Positions 1 through 8,087 of a DNA stretch of 64,000 bases are shown in pieces. Both the position numbers and the translations under genes were made by a program. The stretch spans positions 2,140,001-2,204,000 of the forward strand of contig NZ_OY762276.1 of NCBI RefSeq assembly GCF_963665445.1, given 5' to 3'. Below the pieces are notes generated by a model, which saw nothing but the letters and a program-made list of their open reading frames with translations, did not search any database and was not told the DNA's origin. Source of the stretch: an uncultured Desulfobulbus sp. (lineage in GTDB: Bacteria > Desulfobacterota > Desulfobulbia > Desulfobulbales > Desulfobulbaceae). Within the stretch, counting starts at the first letter, position 1. The number at the start of each line of letters is the position of its first letter.

Positions 1-19
1 CACAAAGTTGACATCGCTT

Positions 20-79
20 GGTGCATTTGCTCCCCCTTCATTGGGTTGTGAGGGGGTATCGGCAAATGCACCTTTTTTT
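20..79 (+). terminator. Strong hairpin terminator
   Basis: An 11-bp perfect inverted repeat (GGTGCATTTGC at 20-30, GCAAATGCACC at 62-72) is followed directly by seven T residues. The loop holds a second small C-run/G-run pairing (CCCCCT with AGGGGG). This is a standard intrinsic terminator shape for a plus-strand gene that ends before the window begins. Confidence 0.75.
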
Positions 80-82
80 ATT

Positions 83-120
83 GGCCTGAATAATGCAAAC
101 ACCATCGCATTATTCAGGCC
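83..120. repeat. Perfect 14-bp inverted repeat
   Basis: GGCCTGAATAATGC (83-96) and GCATTATTCAGGCC (107-120) are exact reverse complements around a 10-nt loop. The repeat starts four bases after the T-run of the preceding terminator and has no T-run of its own. It could be a second stem of the same terminator region, a protein-binding dyad, or a REP-type palindrome; the sequence alone does not decide. Confidence 0.6.
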
Positions 121-262
121 TACGCTTGTATGTACGGCAGAAACTGGCACGTTCCTGTAGGAACAAAGGGTGTGCCTGCAGTGAGCGGGACATATTCTCT
201 GCAATTGCCCCTTGCATCATGCTCGCGCACCTTCCCTCTCAACAAACATTTCGAGCACAACC

Positions 263-853
263 ATGTCCACAGTCCAAACCTATCCAACACTTGATTTGAC
301 CTTGCCCCAAAAAGCGCTTCCCGGTTTTGCCTCGCTTCTTCAACATGGTGCCCTCTTTGCCATTGAAAAGCCGACGCCCCTGCTCTCTTTCCTCCTTACC
401 CTGCCTGGTTTTTCCGCCACCTATATCGAAGAGAACGTGCAAACCATCTTCATCAACGGCGTTGCCGCGGACAGTCTCAACCGGCCCATGGTCGACGGCA
501 CCACGATCGCCCTTTCAGCCGCCATGCCCGGACTTGCCGGGGCCATTTTCCGCCGTCAGGGGATCCACGGCAGCCTGCGCAGCAAACAGCTGACCGATGC
601 TCCGGAAGCGCAGTCTGGGACGGGTTTTGTTACCTTGAAATTGTTCAACTCCATCGCCACCGATCGGATCGAGGATCTCTTGCAACGAGGTATTCTTGTC
701 ACGGGAAAGGGGGTGGCGAGTTTTGCCCGCATGCGCGGTCATCTCTTTTCACCGCAGGTCGGCCTTGAACTTGACGGCCAAGAGATCGATTACCAAAGGC
801 TGCTTGAACAAACAGAGGGGTTGGATTTGGTGCTAGTACAACTGAAGAAGTAA
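263..853 (+). CDS. Hypothetical protein with a possible beta-grasp-like N-terminal half
   Basis: This 196-residue protein is read from the ATG at 263. An upstream TTG at 212 would add 17 residues but looks less likely. I do not recognise a family with certainty. Residues about 50-90 read like a MoaD/ThiS segment: a helix ending in a PGF turn, then a strand containing INGV, a DG turn, then a strand leading to PGLAG. The C-terminal GG tail of a working MoaD is missing, because the chain continues for another hundred residues. It sits next to the tungstate transport operon, which is on the opposite strand and ends 16 bp away. The beta-grasp reading is inference from pattern and context only. Confidence 0.55.
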   Translation: MSTVQTYPTLDLTLPQKALPGFASLLQHGALFAIEKPTPLLSFLLTLPGFSATYIEENVQTIFINGVAADSLNRPMVDGTTIALSAAMPGLAGAIFRRQGIHGSLRSKQLTDAPEAQSGTGFVTLKLFNSIATDRIEDLLQRGILVTGKGVASFARMRGHLFSPQVGLELDGQEIDYQRLLEQTEGLDLVLVQLKK

Positions 854-868
854 ATTCTGTCGGGGATA

Positions 869-1897
869 TCAGACACTCAGGGTGCAGGCTGCTTGCGGGA
901 TAGCGAGACAGATGCGACTGCCGATGAGAGGTGGATTTTTGCGATAGGCCTCGTTGGCCATCAACACCACAATCAGCGCGCCGACATCGACCACAATACG
1001 AACAGAGCGCCCCTCTTCCATGGTCATCACCACCCGTCCTTGCAGTTTGGCATGATTTTCCGGGCAGGCATCGGAGGGGGCGACAAGTTGAATTTTCTCC
1101 GGATCAATGGAGACACGGCCGTTGATTGTGCCCGTTGTCGGATCCTGGGCATGGGCAAAGATGAGTTCCAGGACCCCGTGGAGCAGATATCTTTGGCCAT
1201 TGCCAGCCGGTTCCACCACACAGCTATAGCTGTTTTCGTAGGTGGTGTTGGCACGACGTCCATTTTCCAACACCAAGGTGTGTTGCGCCAAGGAGGCAGC
1301 CTGGAGGCGATCATGGGTGGTGAAAACGATGGTCGTTCCCCGCTCGGCGTTGATCTGGCGCAACAACTCTGTTATCACCGCCTGATTCTCCACATCAACA
1401 CTGGCCGTTGGCTCGTCGCAGAGCAGCACCTCCGGATTGAGGGCCAGGGCACGGGCCAGAGCGAGACGCTGGGTTTCACCACCGGAGAGTTCATGGGCTC
1501 GGGCCTCCCTATACCGTTCCAGGTCGACCGTGGCGAGAACCTCATCGACAATTCGTTGCCGCTCTCGTGTATCGATTTTTCTGATCTTCAAGCCAAACTC
1601 GACATTATTGCGCACCGAGGTCGAAAACATGATCGGATGTTGATCCACGAGCACAACCCGACGGCGCAGGGATGGAAAATCGATATGAAAGGGATCAACC
1701 TTCGCGCCCTGGAATATAATCTCTCCCGCCACCGGTGGATCGAGAAAGGCGAGAATGTTCAACAGGGTGGTCTTGCCGGAACCATTGGGACCAAGCAGGG
1801 CATGAATACAACCGCCTTCGATTTCCATATAATCGATATCAAGCACGGTCTTGCCGTGAAACCGCTGTTGCAGATTCTGCAGCCGGTAGAGCATCAT
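869..1897 (-). CDS. tupC: Tungstate ABC transporter, ATP-binding protein TupC
   Basis: ATPase subunit that powers tungstate import across the inner membrane. The 342-residue protein has Walker A GPNGSGKTT at 36-44, the ABC signature LSGGETQR near 140 and Walker B with CDEPTASVD near 165. A C-terminal extension of about 110 residues follows the nucleotide-binding domain and may be a regulatory domain, as in molybdate and tungstate importers. The start overlaps the last four bases of the permease gene upstream, so the two are translationally coupled. The order regulator, tupA, tupB, tupC on the minus strand supports tungstate rather than sulfate or molybdate as substrate. A general WtpC/ModC-type role is the alternative. 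Confidence 0.88.
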   Translation of the reverse strand: MMLYRLQNLQQRFHGKTVLDIDYMEIEGGCIHALLGPNGSGKTTLLNILAFLDPPVAGEIIFQGAKVDPFHIDFPSLRRRVVLVDQHPIMFSTSVRNNVEFGLKIRKIDTRERQRIVDEVLATVDLERYREARAHELSGGETQRLALARALALNPEVLLCDEPTASVDVENQAVITELLRQINAERGTTIVFTTHDRLQAASLAQHTLVLENGRRANTTYENSYSCVVEPAGNGQRYLLHGVLELIFAHAQDPTTGTINGRVSIDPEKIQLVAPSDACPENHAKLQGRVVMTMEEGRSVRIVVDVGALIVVLMANEAYRKNPPLIGSRICLAIPQAACTLSV

Positions 1898-2589
1898 CGG
1901 TTGCTTTTCCCCTGAATCAGGTTAAAGACCACGTTAATCCCCAAACTGAGGATCATCAGCACCATCCCCAGAGCGACCGCCAAGGTAAACGACCCCTTGT
2001 CATACTCCAGGGCCATGGCCGTGGTCATGGTCCGGGTAAACCCCTTGATATTGCCGCCGAGCATCATCGAGATCCCGATTTCGGAAACCACCCTGCCAAA
2101 GGCGGAGATTACCGCCGCACCAATGGCAAAACGGGCCTCGCGGAGCACGACCAGGGCGGTTTGCCAACCGTTCGCCCCAAGTGTCCGCGCGGTCTTGCGA
2201 TAGCGCCCGTCCACCCGGCTGATAGCGGCAACGGTCAGGGCGGTTATCAAGGGTACAATGAGAATGAACTGGCCGATGATCATGGCCTGGGTGGTATATA
2301 AAAGGTCGAAAGGGCCAAAAATCCCCCGCCGGGAAATGAAGACGTAGACAAAAAGGCCTATGACCACCGTGGGCAGGGCAAGCAGGGTGTTGAGCAGGGT
2401 AATCACCACCCGCTTCCCTGGGATTTTGGCCTGGGCGATGAAAAAGCCCCCAGGAATCCCTGCCAGGGCGGCAAAGATCGTGGAAAGCGTGCTGACCGAC
2501 AGGGTCACCTGAACGATTTTCAGCAGTTCCGCGTCAAGTGAGCCGATCAGACGAAAGGCGGCTATGAAACTATCGAAAAAAAAATTCAT
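1894..2589 (-). CDS. tupB: Tungstate ABC transporter permease TupB
   Basis: Inner-membrane channel subunit of the tungstate importer. The 231-residue protein shows about five hydrophobic segments and, near residue 95-180, the cytoplasmic coupling-loop region typical of binding-protein-dependent permeases (about RYRKTARTLGANGWQT, the EAA-type loop). The length matches TupB, which is usually close to 230 residues. It lies 68 bp downstream of the binding protein gene and overlaps the ATPase gene by four bases. Confidence 0.88.
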   Translation of the reverse strand: MNFFFDSFIAAFRLIGSLDAELLKIVQVTLSVSTLSTIFAALAGIPGGFFIAQAKIPGKRVVITLLNTLLALPTVVIGLFVYVFISRRGIFGPFDLLYTTQAMIIGQFILIVPLITALTVAAISRVDGRYRKTARTLGANGWQTALVVLREARFAIGAAVISAFGRVVSEIGISMMLGGNIKGFTRTMTTAMALEYDKGSFTLAVALGMVLMILSLGINVVFNLIQGKSNR

Positions 2590-2657
2590 TTAGCCAAATA
2601 TAGAGCGAGGAAGGCGGATCCGCGGGGCCACTCTCCGCCTTCCTCAACGGGAAAGAA

Positions 2658-3548
2658 TTACTTGGCGTCAGGGAAGAACAGCTGATTGCCAAGCAGTTTG
2701 TAATCGGCGATAACCTTTTGGCCTTTGGCGGAAACCAGCCACTTGGCCATCTTTTCACCGAGCGCCTGTTTCACATGAGGATGTTTTTTGGCACTCACCG
2801 GAATAAAACCGTAAGGGTTGGCGAGATTGTCACCGCCCTCGCAGAGGATGTCCAGGCTGATCGGCACTTCCCGACCGTACTTGTAGTTGATATAGGTGCC
2901 GCGATCGGTCAGGGTGTAGGCCTGTTTCTCATCGGCAATGGTCAGGGTCTTGCCCATACCCTGGCCAACGGAAAGATACCAGCTCTCGCTGCCCTTGGGG
3001 TGAATCGTTTTGACCTCAACCGCTTTGTCTTTCTTGGTGACGGTGATCACGGATTCTTCGACAGCAATCCCGGAATCCTTCCATAGTTCCTGCTCCTTGG
3101 CATGGGTACCGGAATCGTCACCGCGAGAGATAAAGGTAGCCTTGACATCGGCAATCTTCTTCATTGCGGTTGCGCCGTCTTTGATTCCCTTGATTTTTGC
3201 GGCATCAGCAGCAGGCCCGATCAGAATGAAATCGTTATGCATGACCGCGTAGCGCTTGGTGCCGTATCCATCGGCAACGAACTTGTCCTCGCGTGCACGA
3301 TCATGGACGAAGATGACGTCCACGTTGCCGTCGATACCATCGCGAATGGCCGCTCCGGTCCCCTTGGCAACAACCTTGACCTGAATGCCGGTATCCTTTT
3401 CCAGGGCCGGCAACAACACATCCAACAGCCCGGAGGCCTGGGTTGAAGTGGTGGTGGACATCTTCAGTACCTTGTCCTCAGCCATGGCACTGCCGCTGAT
3501 AAAGGGAGCCAGAAGCAAGCCGCAAACCAAAAGGTTTTTCAATTTCAT
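2658..3548 (-). CDS. tupA: Tungstate-binding periplasmic protein TupA
   Basis: High-affinity periplasmic receptor that delivers tungstate to TupB. The 296-residue precursor begins with a cleavable signal peptide ending near SAMA (residues 20-23). The mature protein opens with the TTTSTQASGLLD segment, the oxyanion-binding TTTS motif characteristic of TupA and absent from ModA. The start has an excellent ribosome site (AGGAGG) eight bases before the ATG. The gene follows the regulator by 48 bp, placing it in one transcription unit. TupA is known to prefer tungstate strongly over molybdate, which fits the tungsten enzyme encoded a few kilobases away. Confidence 0.92.
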   Translation of the reverse strand: MKLKNLLVCGLLLAPFISGSAMAEDKVLKMSTTTSTQASGLLDVLLPALEKDTGIQVKVVAKGTGAAIRDGIDGNVDVIFVHDRAREDKFVADGYGTKRYAVMHNDFILIGPAADAAKIKGIKDGATAMKKIADVKATFISRGDDSGTHAKEQELWKDSGIAVEESVITVTKKDKAVEVKTIHPKGSESWYLSVGQGMGKTLTIADEKQAYTLTDRGTYINYKYGREVPISLDILCEGGDNLANPYGFIPVSAKKHPHVKQALGEKMAKWLVSAKGQKVIADYKLLGNQLFFPDAK

Positions 3549-3596
3549 ATTTCATTCCTCCTTTATGAATTCGGGCAAGGCCAATTCCCTGCCCAG

Positions 3597-4514
3597 TTAC
3601 CCGTCACTCCCTTCCTGGAAGACGATTTTTCCGGCAATGGAGAGATCGTATCCGGTGAGGTCCGCGGCAGCCTCTTTGAAGGCCTCCGACTGGAGGATGC
3701 CAAAGAGACTTTGAATCGATTTTTCAAAAAAGACTTTCTTGGAGACAAGCAGATCAAAACGCTCCCACCGCAGGGGCAAAAATCCCAAGTCAAGCGTCCT
3801 CGCCACGGTTTGGATCCCAGGCCCGACATCGGCCCGTCCGGCAAGGATTTCCAGCCCCACATCCATGTGGCGGGCCACCTCGTTCTCATAGCCGGCAATT
3901 TTATCGGCACGAATGCCTGCCTTTTGCAACTCGTGATCGATGAGCAGGCGAGTACCGGTCCCCAGGGAGCGATTCACCATGCGCAGACCTGGAGTGGCGA
4001 GATCGGCGACGCAACTGATGTTATGGGGGTTGTGTTTGCGGAACAAAAGCCCCTGCATTCGGCGGCAGAAGTTGACCACCACCGGCATGAGCTCAAACTC
4101 TTGCGAGGCGTACTGAAAGTTGTAATCAGTCTCGTCATCTTGAATGAGATGACTGGCCGCGATATGGCAAAGGTTGTTGCGCAGGGCCTGCACCCCGCCC
4201 ATGCTGCCGACATTACCGAACACCGCCAGATGCCCGGTAAGAGAGCGATTGAACAGGGTAATTGTCTTGTCGAGCAAAGGATCATTGCTGCCGGCAAGAA
4301 CGATCAGACGTTGATTTGAAGTGAGCGGACGAATGTTGTTGGGAAAGTTGATGGTGTTGTTCTCGACCCACTGCTCGATGAGGTATTGGGGAAAAAGCCA
4401 TTTCCCGGCGATCTTGGTCGCGGGCATGGACTTCTCCGAGACCAGGGTGTACACCATCTTCTCGTGAATATTGAGAAATTCGGCGACCTCCTTGGTGGTC
4501 AACATGCGTTTCAT
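3597..4514 (-). CDS. One-component regulator: excisionase-type HTH plus oxyanion-binding-like domain
   Basis: Probable tungstate- or molybdate-responsive transcription regulator of the tup operon. The start is set at 4514, where AAGGA precedes the ATG; a longer reading to 4598 lacks this. Residues 1-55 form a small HTH of the excisionase/MerR-like type (LTTKEVAEFLNIHEKMVY). Residues about 70-305 form a periplasmic-binding-protein-like domain that would be cytoplasmic here because no signal peptide precedes it. The domain is clearly homologous to the C-terminal half of the MoeA fusion at 6088-8016, sharing VGS-GG, CH-A-SHL, GTR-LLD-EL and ERYDLL-type blocks. It is the first gene of the operon, so feedback control by tungstate is a natural inference. 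Confidence 0.8.
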   Translation of the reverse strand: MKRMLTTKEVAEFLNIHEKMVYTLVSEKSMPATKIAGKWLFPQYLIEQWVENNTINFPNNIRPLTSNQRLIVLAGSNDPLLDKTITLFNRSLTGHLAVFGNVGSMGGVQALRNNLCHIAASHLIQDDETDYNFQYASQEFELMPVVVNFCRRMQGLLFRKHNPHNISCVADLATPGLRMVNRSLGTGTRLLIDHELQKAGIRADKIAGYENEVARHMDVGLEILAGRADVGPGIQTVARTLDLGFLPLRWERFDLLVSKKVFFEKSIQSLFGILQSEAFKEAAADLTGYDLSIAGKIVFQEGSDG

Positions 4515-4581
4515 GGTCAATCCTTGGTGGAAAAATGAATCTTGGGTTGTCATGACTACTTGGCCGCTGAAGGAGGTATTC

Positions 4582-4596
4582 GTCAATATTATTGAC
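4582..4596. promoter_or_regulatory. Candidate operator palindrome upstream of the tup operon
   Basis: GTCAATA-T-TATTGAC is a perfect 7-bp dyad with a one-base centre, 67 bp upstream of the regulator start codon. The same 10-base half-site, CTTGTCAATA, recurs at 11933-11942 upstream of the AOR gene. Position and symmetry suggest an operator for the tup regulator; binding is not shown. Confidence 0.45.
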
Positions 4597-4676
4597 AAGA
4601 AGCGATTAATATTTCCTGATACAGACCAAAAGCTACCGTATTTAACACATAGATTATCACTGAAAGCAAGGGGGAA

Positions 4677-5135
4677 CTAGCTTTGCGGTCTGTCCCATTC
4701 TCTTTTTTCCCACCCTTCCAGGATGGACCAATGACGGTAGCGACGTGGCATATGGCTGCCAATGCACCCACTGATCAGGATAAGCCACAGCAGCGGAATG
4801 GTCAAACCAGGGAGAATATGAATCAGCAGGCAAAGGCCAATGTGCAGCCAGATGAGCAATCCCTTGCCCCGATGCCACCAGCGGTGGTCATGCATCCATT
4901 CCAGGACCATGAGGCCAATGCCGGAGAAAATAGTGAGCCAATGCCAAACCCCAAGGCGGGTATAGGGGACAGCCAATATACAACCGCCAAAGAGGACACT
5001 GACAGCGGCAATATGGAGGGTGCGGCAAGCGATGTTGTACCAGCGCAGGCTCGCCGGAAATGTTGGACGCGACGGTTCTTTTTGGGTAAAAGAGGAAGAC
5101 CCGATGGGCTGGTTGGTTTGTTCCATATCGCGCAT
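4677..5135 (-). CDS. Hypothetical four-helix membrane protein
   Basis: A 152-residue protein with a polar N-terminus of about 35 residues and then about four hydrophobic helices (near 43-62, 66-82, 90-108 and 110-125), ending in a basic, Trp-rich tail. It is read from the first ATG at 5135; ATG 5126 is equally possible and neither has a strong ribosome site. Histidines and a WMHDHRWWHR cluster lie between helices 2 and 3 and could bind metal or heme, but no family motif is recognised. It starts next to, and diverges from, the ThiF-like gene, with about 60 bp between the two start codons. Confidence 0.6.
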   Translation of the reverse strand: MRDMEQTNQPIGSSSFTQKEPSRPTFPASLRWYNIACRTLHIAAVSVLFGGCILAVPYTRLGVWHWLTIFSGIGLMVLEWMHDHRWWHRGKGLLIWLHIGLCLLIHILPGLTIPLLWLILISGCIGSHMPRRYRHWSILEGWEKREWDRPQS

Positions 5136-5197
5136 AACACGTAAAAATTGATGCAAGGCAGAGTATCTGTGATCCTCGGTTCCCTTCCCTCTTGACG

Positions 5198-5887
5198 ATG
5201 CAGAGCTTGAACGATTTTTTCATCCGCAACATAGAGAGTATCTCCATCGAGCAGCAGAACACTCTCCAACAAAAACGTGTCGCCATCATCGGCTGCGGCG
5301 GCTTGGGGGGCTATGTGATCGAGGAGTTGGCGCGCATTGGGGTCGGCATGCTGCATCTCTTTGATCCGGACACCTTTTCCGCAAGCAACTGCAATCGTCA
5401 GCTCAACGCTTTGCAGTCAACCATGGGCCAGAACAAGGCCGAGGTGGCCTGCACCCGGGTCAGCTCCATCCACCCCTTCTGCCGGGCGCTCGCCTTCCCG
5501 GCCGACTTCAGGCAGGTATCCGCAGATCAGGGGTTTGCAGTCGATGCCGTGGTCGATTGCCTGGACGACATCCAGGCCCGCCACGATCTTGCCGAGCTCT
5601 GCAACCGCCTGCACCTGCCGCTTATCCATGGCGCAGTCAATGGCTGGTACGGCCAGGTCGGGGTACAACTGCCGGGCCATGATCTCATTGAACGCCTCTA
5701 TCCAATCCACAAAAAAGCAAATGTTGCCTTAGCCGCCCCATCGGTCCTCTCCTTTACCGTGGCCCTGGTGGCCAGCCTGCAGGCGGTGGAAACGGTCAAA
5801 ACCCTGCTGAAACTTGATTCCCCCCTGCAAAGCGGCTGGCTCTACATCGATCTGAAGGAAAACGATTTCCTTCTCCAGCACATCTGA
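5198..5887 (+). CDS. ThiF/MoeB/HesA family adenylyltransferase
   Basis: A 229-residue E1-like enzyme that probably activates the C-terminal Gly-Gly of a MoaD/ThiS-type carrier by adenylation. It has the nucleotide-binding GCGGLGG at 32-38, the acidic strand ending LFDPD, the NRQ arginine-finger motif near 67 and VDCLDD near 110. It lacks the two CxxC pairs that bind zinc in classical MoeB and ThiF, and it has no rhodanese domain, so it belongs to the short HesA-like class. The MoaD-like partner is encoded at 9704-9928. The ATG at 5198 is preferred over a TTG two codons upstream. Confidence 0.82.
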   Translation: MQSLNDFFIRNIESISIEQQNTLQQKRVAIIGCGGLGGYVIEELARIGVGMLHLFDPDTFSASNCNRQLNALQSTMGQNKAEVACTRVSSIHPFCRALAFPADFRQVSADQGFAVDAVVDCLDDIQARHDLAELCNRLHLPLIHGAVNGWYGQVGVQLPGHDLIERLYPIHKKANVALAAPSVLSFTVALVASLQAVETVKTLLKLDSPLQSGWLYIDLKENDFLLQHI

Positions 5888-5917
5888 AGGATTGGCCAAA
5901 CGTCAGTAAGTTAAAAA

Positions 5918-6019
5918 TGATGGCTTCGTAAAAAGTCAAAAGCCTGAATGTCACGCATCGTGAAATCAGCAACTTACAAAGCTCGAAACGTCGTTCTCGA
6001 GGCTTTTTACGAGAACGAC
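5918..6019 (+). repeat. 102-bp dispersed repeat, copy 1
   Basis: Starts TGATGGCTTCGTAAAAAGTC and ends in a hairpin whose arms are GTCGTTCTCG and CGAGAACGAC. The outer ends are also imperfect inverted repeats of each other. It is nearly identical to copy 2 at 9366-9467, with five mismatches over 102 bases, and the two flank the moeA pair as direct repeats. It lies between the converging thiF-like and moeA-fusion genes. Confidence 0.85.
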
Positions 6020-6027
6020 AAAAATGA

Positions 6028-6058
6028 CGATCTCAAAAAAGCTCCGAAAACGAGATCG
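6028..6058. repeat. Small hairpin beside repeat copy 1
   Basis: CGATCTC (6028-6034) pairs with GAGATCG (6052-6058) around an A-rich loop. It sits between repeat copy 1 and the 3' end of the moeA fusion gene and might aid transcript ending. It resembles the stem at 24261-24286. Confidence 0.4.
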
Positions 6059-6087
6059 GATCTCTGTCTTCTCGACAACAAACTCCC

Positions 6088-8016
6088 TTACTCCAAGGAG
6101 ACAAAGGTCCCGGTAGCCCGCGTCGAATATCCGCCCAGACCTTCCACGGTCTTTTTAAATTCGGGTTGAGCGATAACCTTGAGCACCGCCTGGATCATGG
6201 GCGTGTCGAACACGGCCCCGGGAATGAGCAGGTCATAACGTTCCTCCACCAGGGGAATGAAATCAAGGCCGAGCGCCTTGGCCGCACTTTTGATCCCCAG
6301 GCCGACATCGACCTTGTTGGAAAGCACCGCCACCGCCACCGCCATGTGGGTGTATTCATCCTCCGCATACCCCTCAATATCGTCGGGATCCAGATCCAGG
6401 CGATTAAGTTCATAGTCAAGCAGGACCCGGGTACCGGAACCGGCCTGGCGGTTGATGAAACGGACATCGTCCTGGAACAGGTCGTGGATCGTCTGGATAT
6501 TCTTGGGATTGCCTTTCTGGACAATAAAGCCCTGCTCACGGTGGACCAAGGTAACGATACGGATATCCCGCTCAGCCAGATGCTTGCGCACATAACTGGT
6601 GTTGTAGGAGCCGTCCTTGGGATCAAGCAGATGGGAACCGGCCAAATGACACACACCTTGCTTCAGGGCCATGATGCCGCCGAGGCTGCCCACATGGGTA
6701 GAAGCCAGCGAATAGGCGGGTTGCTGTTGCCGCAGGGAATCATTGAGCAGATCAAGGCAGAGGTCATGACTGCCGGTGCAGAGGATGGTGCGCTCGATCT
6801 GCGGCAAGGGGAGCAGCAGATCAATTTCCATTGCCTGGCCGGCCTTCTCACCTTCCGAGGCAGCCTCAATGCGAAGGATGCCATTGGCACGGGTCAAGGT
6901 GGTAATGGCGCCCGATCCCTGCTTCAGAGGAACGGCAACGAAGCCGACTCCGATCCGGCCGACGATCATGCGGCGAAACTCCTCGATTCCGGCGCGTGAA
7001 GGCAAATCCTTGGCCAGGGTGGCTTTGATCATCACCGGCGGTTCGAGATAGATCCCCGCCATTTGGGCCAAGAGCGGCATAACCAGCTGCTCCATGGCAA
7101 TAATCGCAGATACCGGATAGCCCGGAAGACCAACCACGGGTTTATTGTTGATCACGCCGAGGATCGTTGGTTTGCCGGGCATGATGGTGACACCATGCAC
7201 CAGGACCTCACCCAGCTCTTCGACAATGCGAACCGTGTAGTCGGCGCTGCCGGCGGAGGATCCTGCATTGATAATCACCATGTCCGCATCGGAGTTCACC
7301 CTGGCCAGGAGATGCGCCTTGATCCCCTCGAAATCGTCTTGGAGAATCGGGGAAACCTCGGCCACGCCGCCAGCCTTGGCAACCAACCCCGCAAGCACGC
7401 CGGAATTGGATTCAACGGTCTTTCCCGCAGGCACTCCATCCGGGTAGTCTTCCAAACGGACCAACTCATTGCCGGTGGGGATGATGGCAACCTTGGGTCT
7501 GCACCGAACCGTCAACGAGCCCACGCCGGCCGTCAGAAGAGCGCCGATATCCGGGGCACGAAAGCGGTGACCTGTCGGGAAAAGCAGTTCCGTGGCCACG
7601 ATATCCTCCCCTACCTTGCGCACATGCTGCCAGGGATACACCGGATGTCGAATGACGCCTTCCTTGCCGTCGTCACTGAGCAGGACGTTTTCAATCATGA
7701 TCACCGCATTTTTTCCTGGAGGCAGAGGAAAACCGGTATTGATCATGGTCGCCTGATCGCTGTCGATATTCAAGCGCAGCGGGGAGTCATCGGTGGCACC
7801 AAAGGTGTCCTCCGCCCGAACCGCAATCCCATCCATGGCCGCGGAGTGAAACGAGGGGGCGGAATAGCGAGCAAAAATCGGCGCAGCCGATACGCGGTCA
7901 CAGGCTTCGAGCGCGGCAACGGTCTCTGTCGGTGGGTGGGAGTGGGCAAAGCGGGACCAAAAGATGTGTTGGGCCTCTTCCCGGGAACACATATTCAAAT
8001 AGATTTTTCGTTGCAT
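6088..8016 (-). CDS. moeA: MoeA fused to an oxyanion-binding-like domain
   Basis: Molybdopterin molybdenumtransferase-type enzyme, which inserts Mo or W into adenylylated molybdopterin, fused to a sensing-like domain. The start at 8016 is fixed by AAGGAGG six bases before the ATG. Residues 1-405 are MoeA: MDGIAVR near 62, the PTGNELV motif, NAGSSAGSADY and a GKPTILG/GLPGYPVS segment. Residues 410-642 are a periplasmic-binding-protein-like module without a signal peptide, homologous to that of the tup regulator at 3597-4514. The gene lies 71 bp downstream of a second, ordinary moeA. The added domain may handle or sense molybdate/tungstate, so the two MoeA proteins may differ in metal choice; this is inference. 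Confidence 0.88.
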   Translation of the reverse strand: MQRKIYLNMCSREEAQHIFWSRFAHSHPPTETVAALEACDRVSAAPIFARYSAPSFHSAAMDGIAVRAEDTFGATDDSPLRLNIDSDQATMINTGFPLPPGKNAVIMIENVLLSDDGKEGVIRHPVYPWQHVRKVGEDIVATELLFPTGHRFRAPDIGALLTAGVGSLTVRCRPKVAIIPTGNELVRLEDYPDGVPAGKTVESNSGVLAGLVAKAGGVAEVSPILQDDFEGIKAHLLARVNSDADMVIINAGSSAGSADYTVRIVEELGEVLVHGVTIMPGKPTILGVINNKPVVGLPGYPVSAIIAMEQLVMPLLAQMAGIYLEPPVMIKATLAKDLPSRAGIEEFRRMIVGRIGVGFVAVPLKQGSGAITTLTRANGILRIEAASEGEKAGQAMEIDLLLPLPQIERTILCTGSHDLCLDLLNDSLRQQQPAYSLASTHVGSLGGIMALKQGVCHLAGSHLLDPKDGSYNTSYVRKHLAERDIRIVTLVHREQGFIVQKGNPKNIQTIHDLFQDDVRFINRQAGSGTRVLLDYELNRLDLDPDDIEGYAEDEYTHMAVAVAVLSNKVDVGLGIKSAAKALGLDFIPLVEERYDLLIPGAVFDTPMIQAVLKVIAQPEFKKTVEGLGGYSTRATGTFVSLE

Positions 8017-8087
8017 GGTTGCCTCCTTGATTGCACAACCCGACGGGAACCTGGAATCCGTACTGTTTTGAGGTGCAACAACGGCAC

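Noticed and set aside
893..1915. A 340-codon frame opposite tupC
   Set aside because: Antisense shadow of a clear ATPase gene.
5948..6169. A 73-codon plus-strand frame starting in repeat copy 1
   Set aside because: Its N-terminal half is translation of the dispersed repeat and its second half is antisense to the end of the moeA fusion gene.
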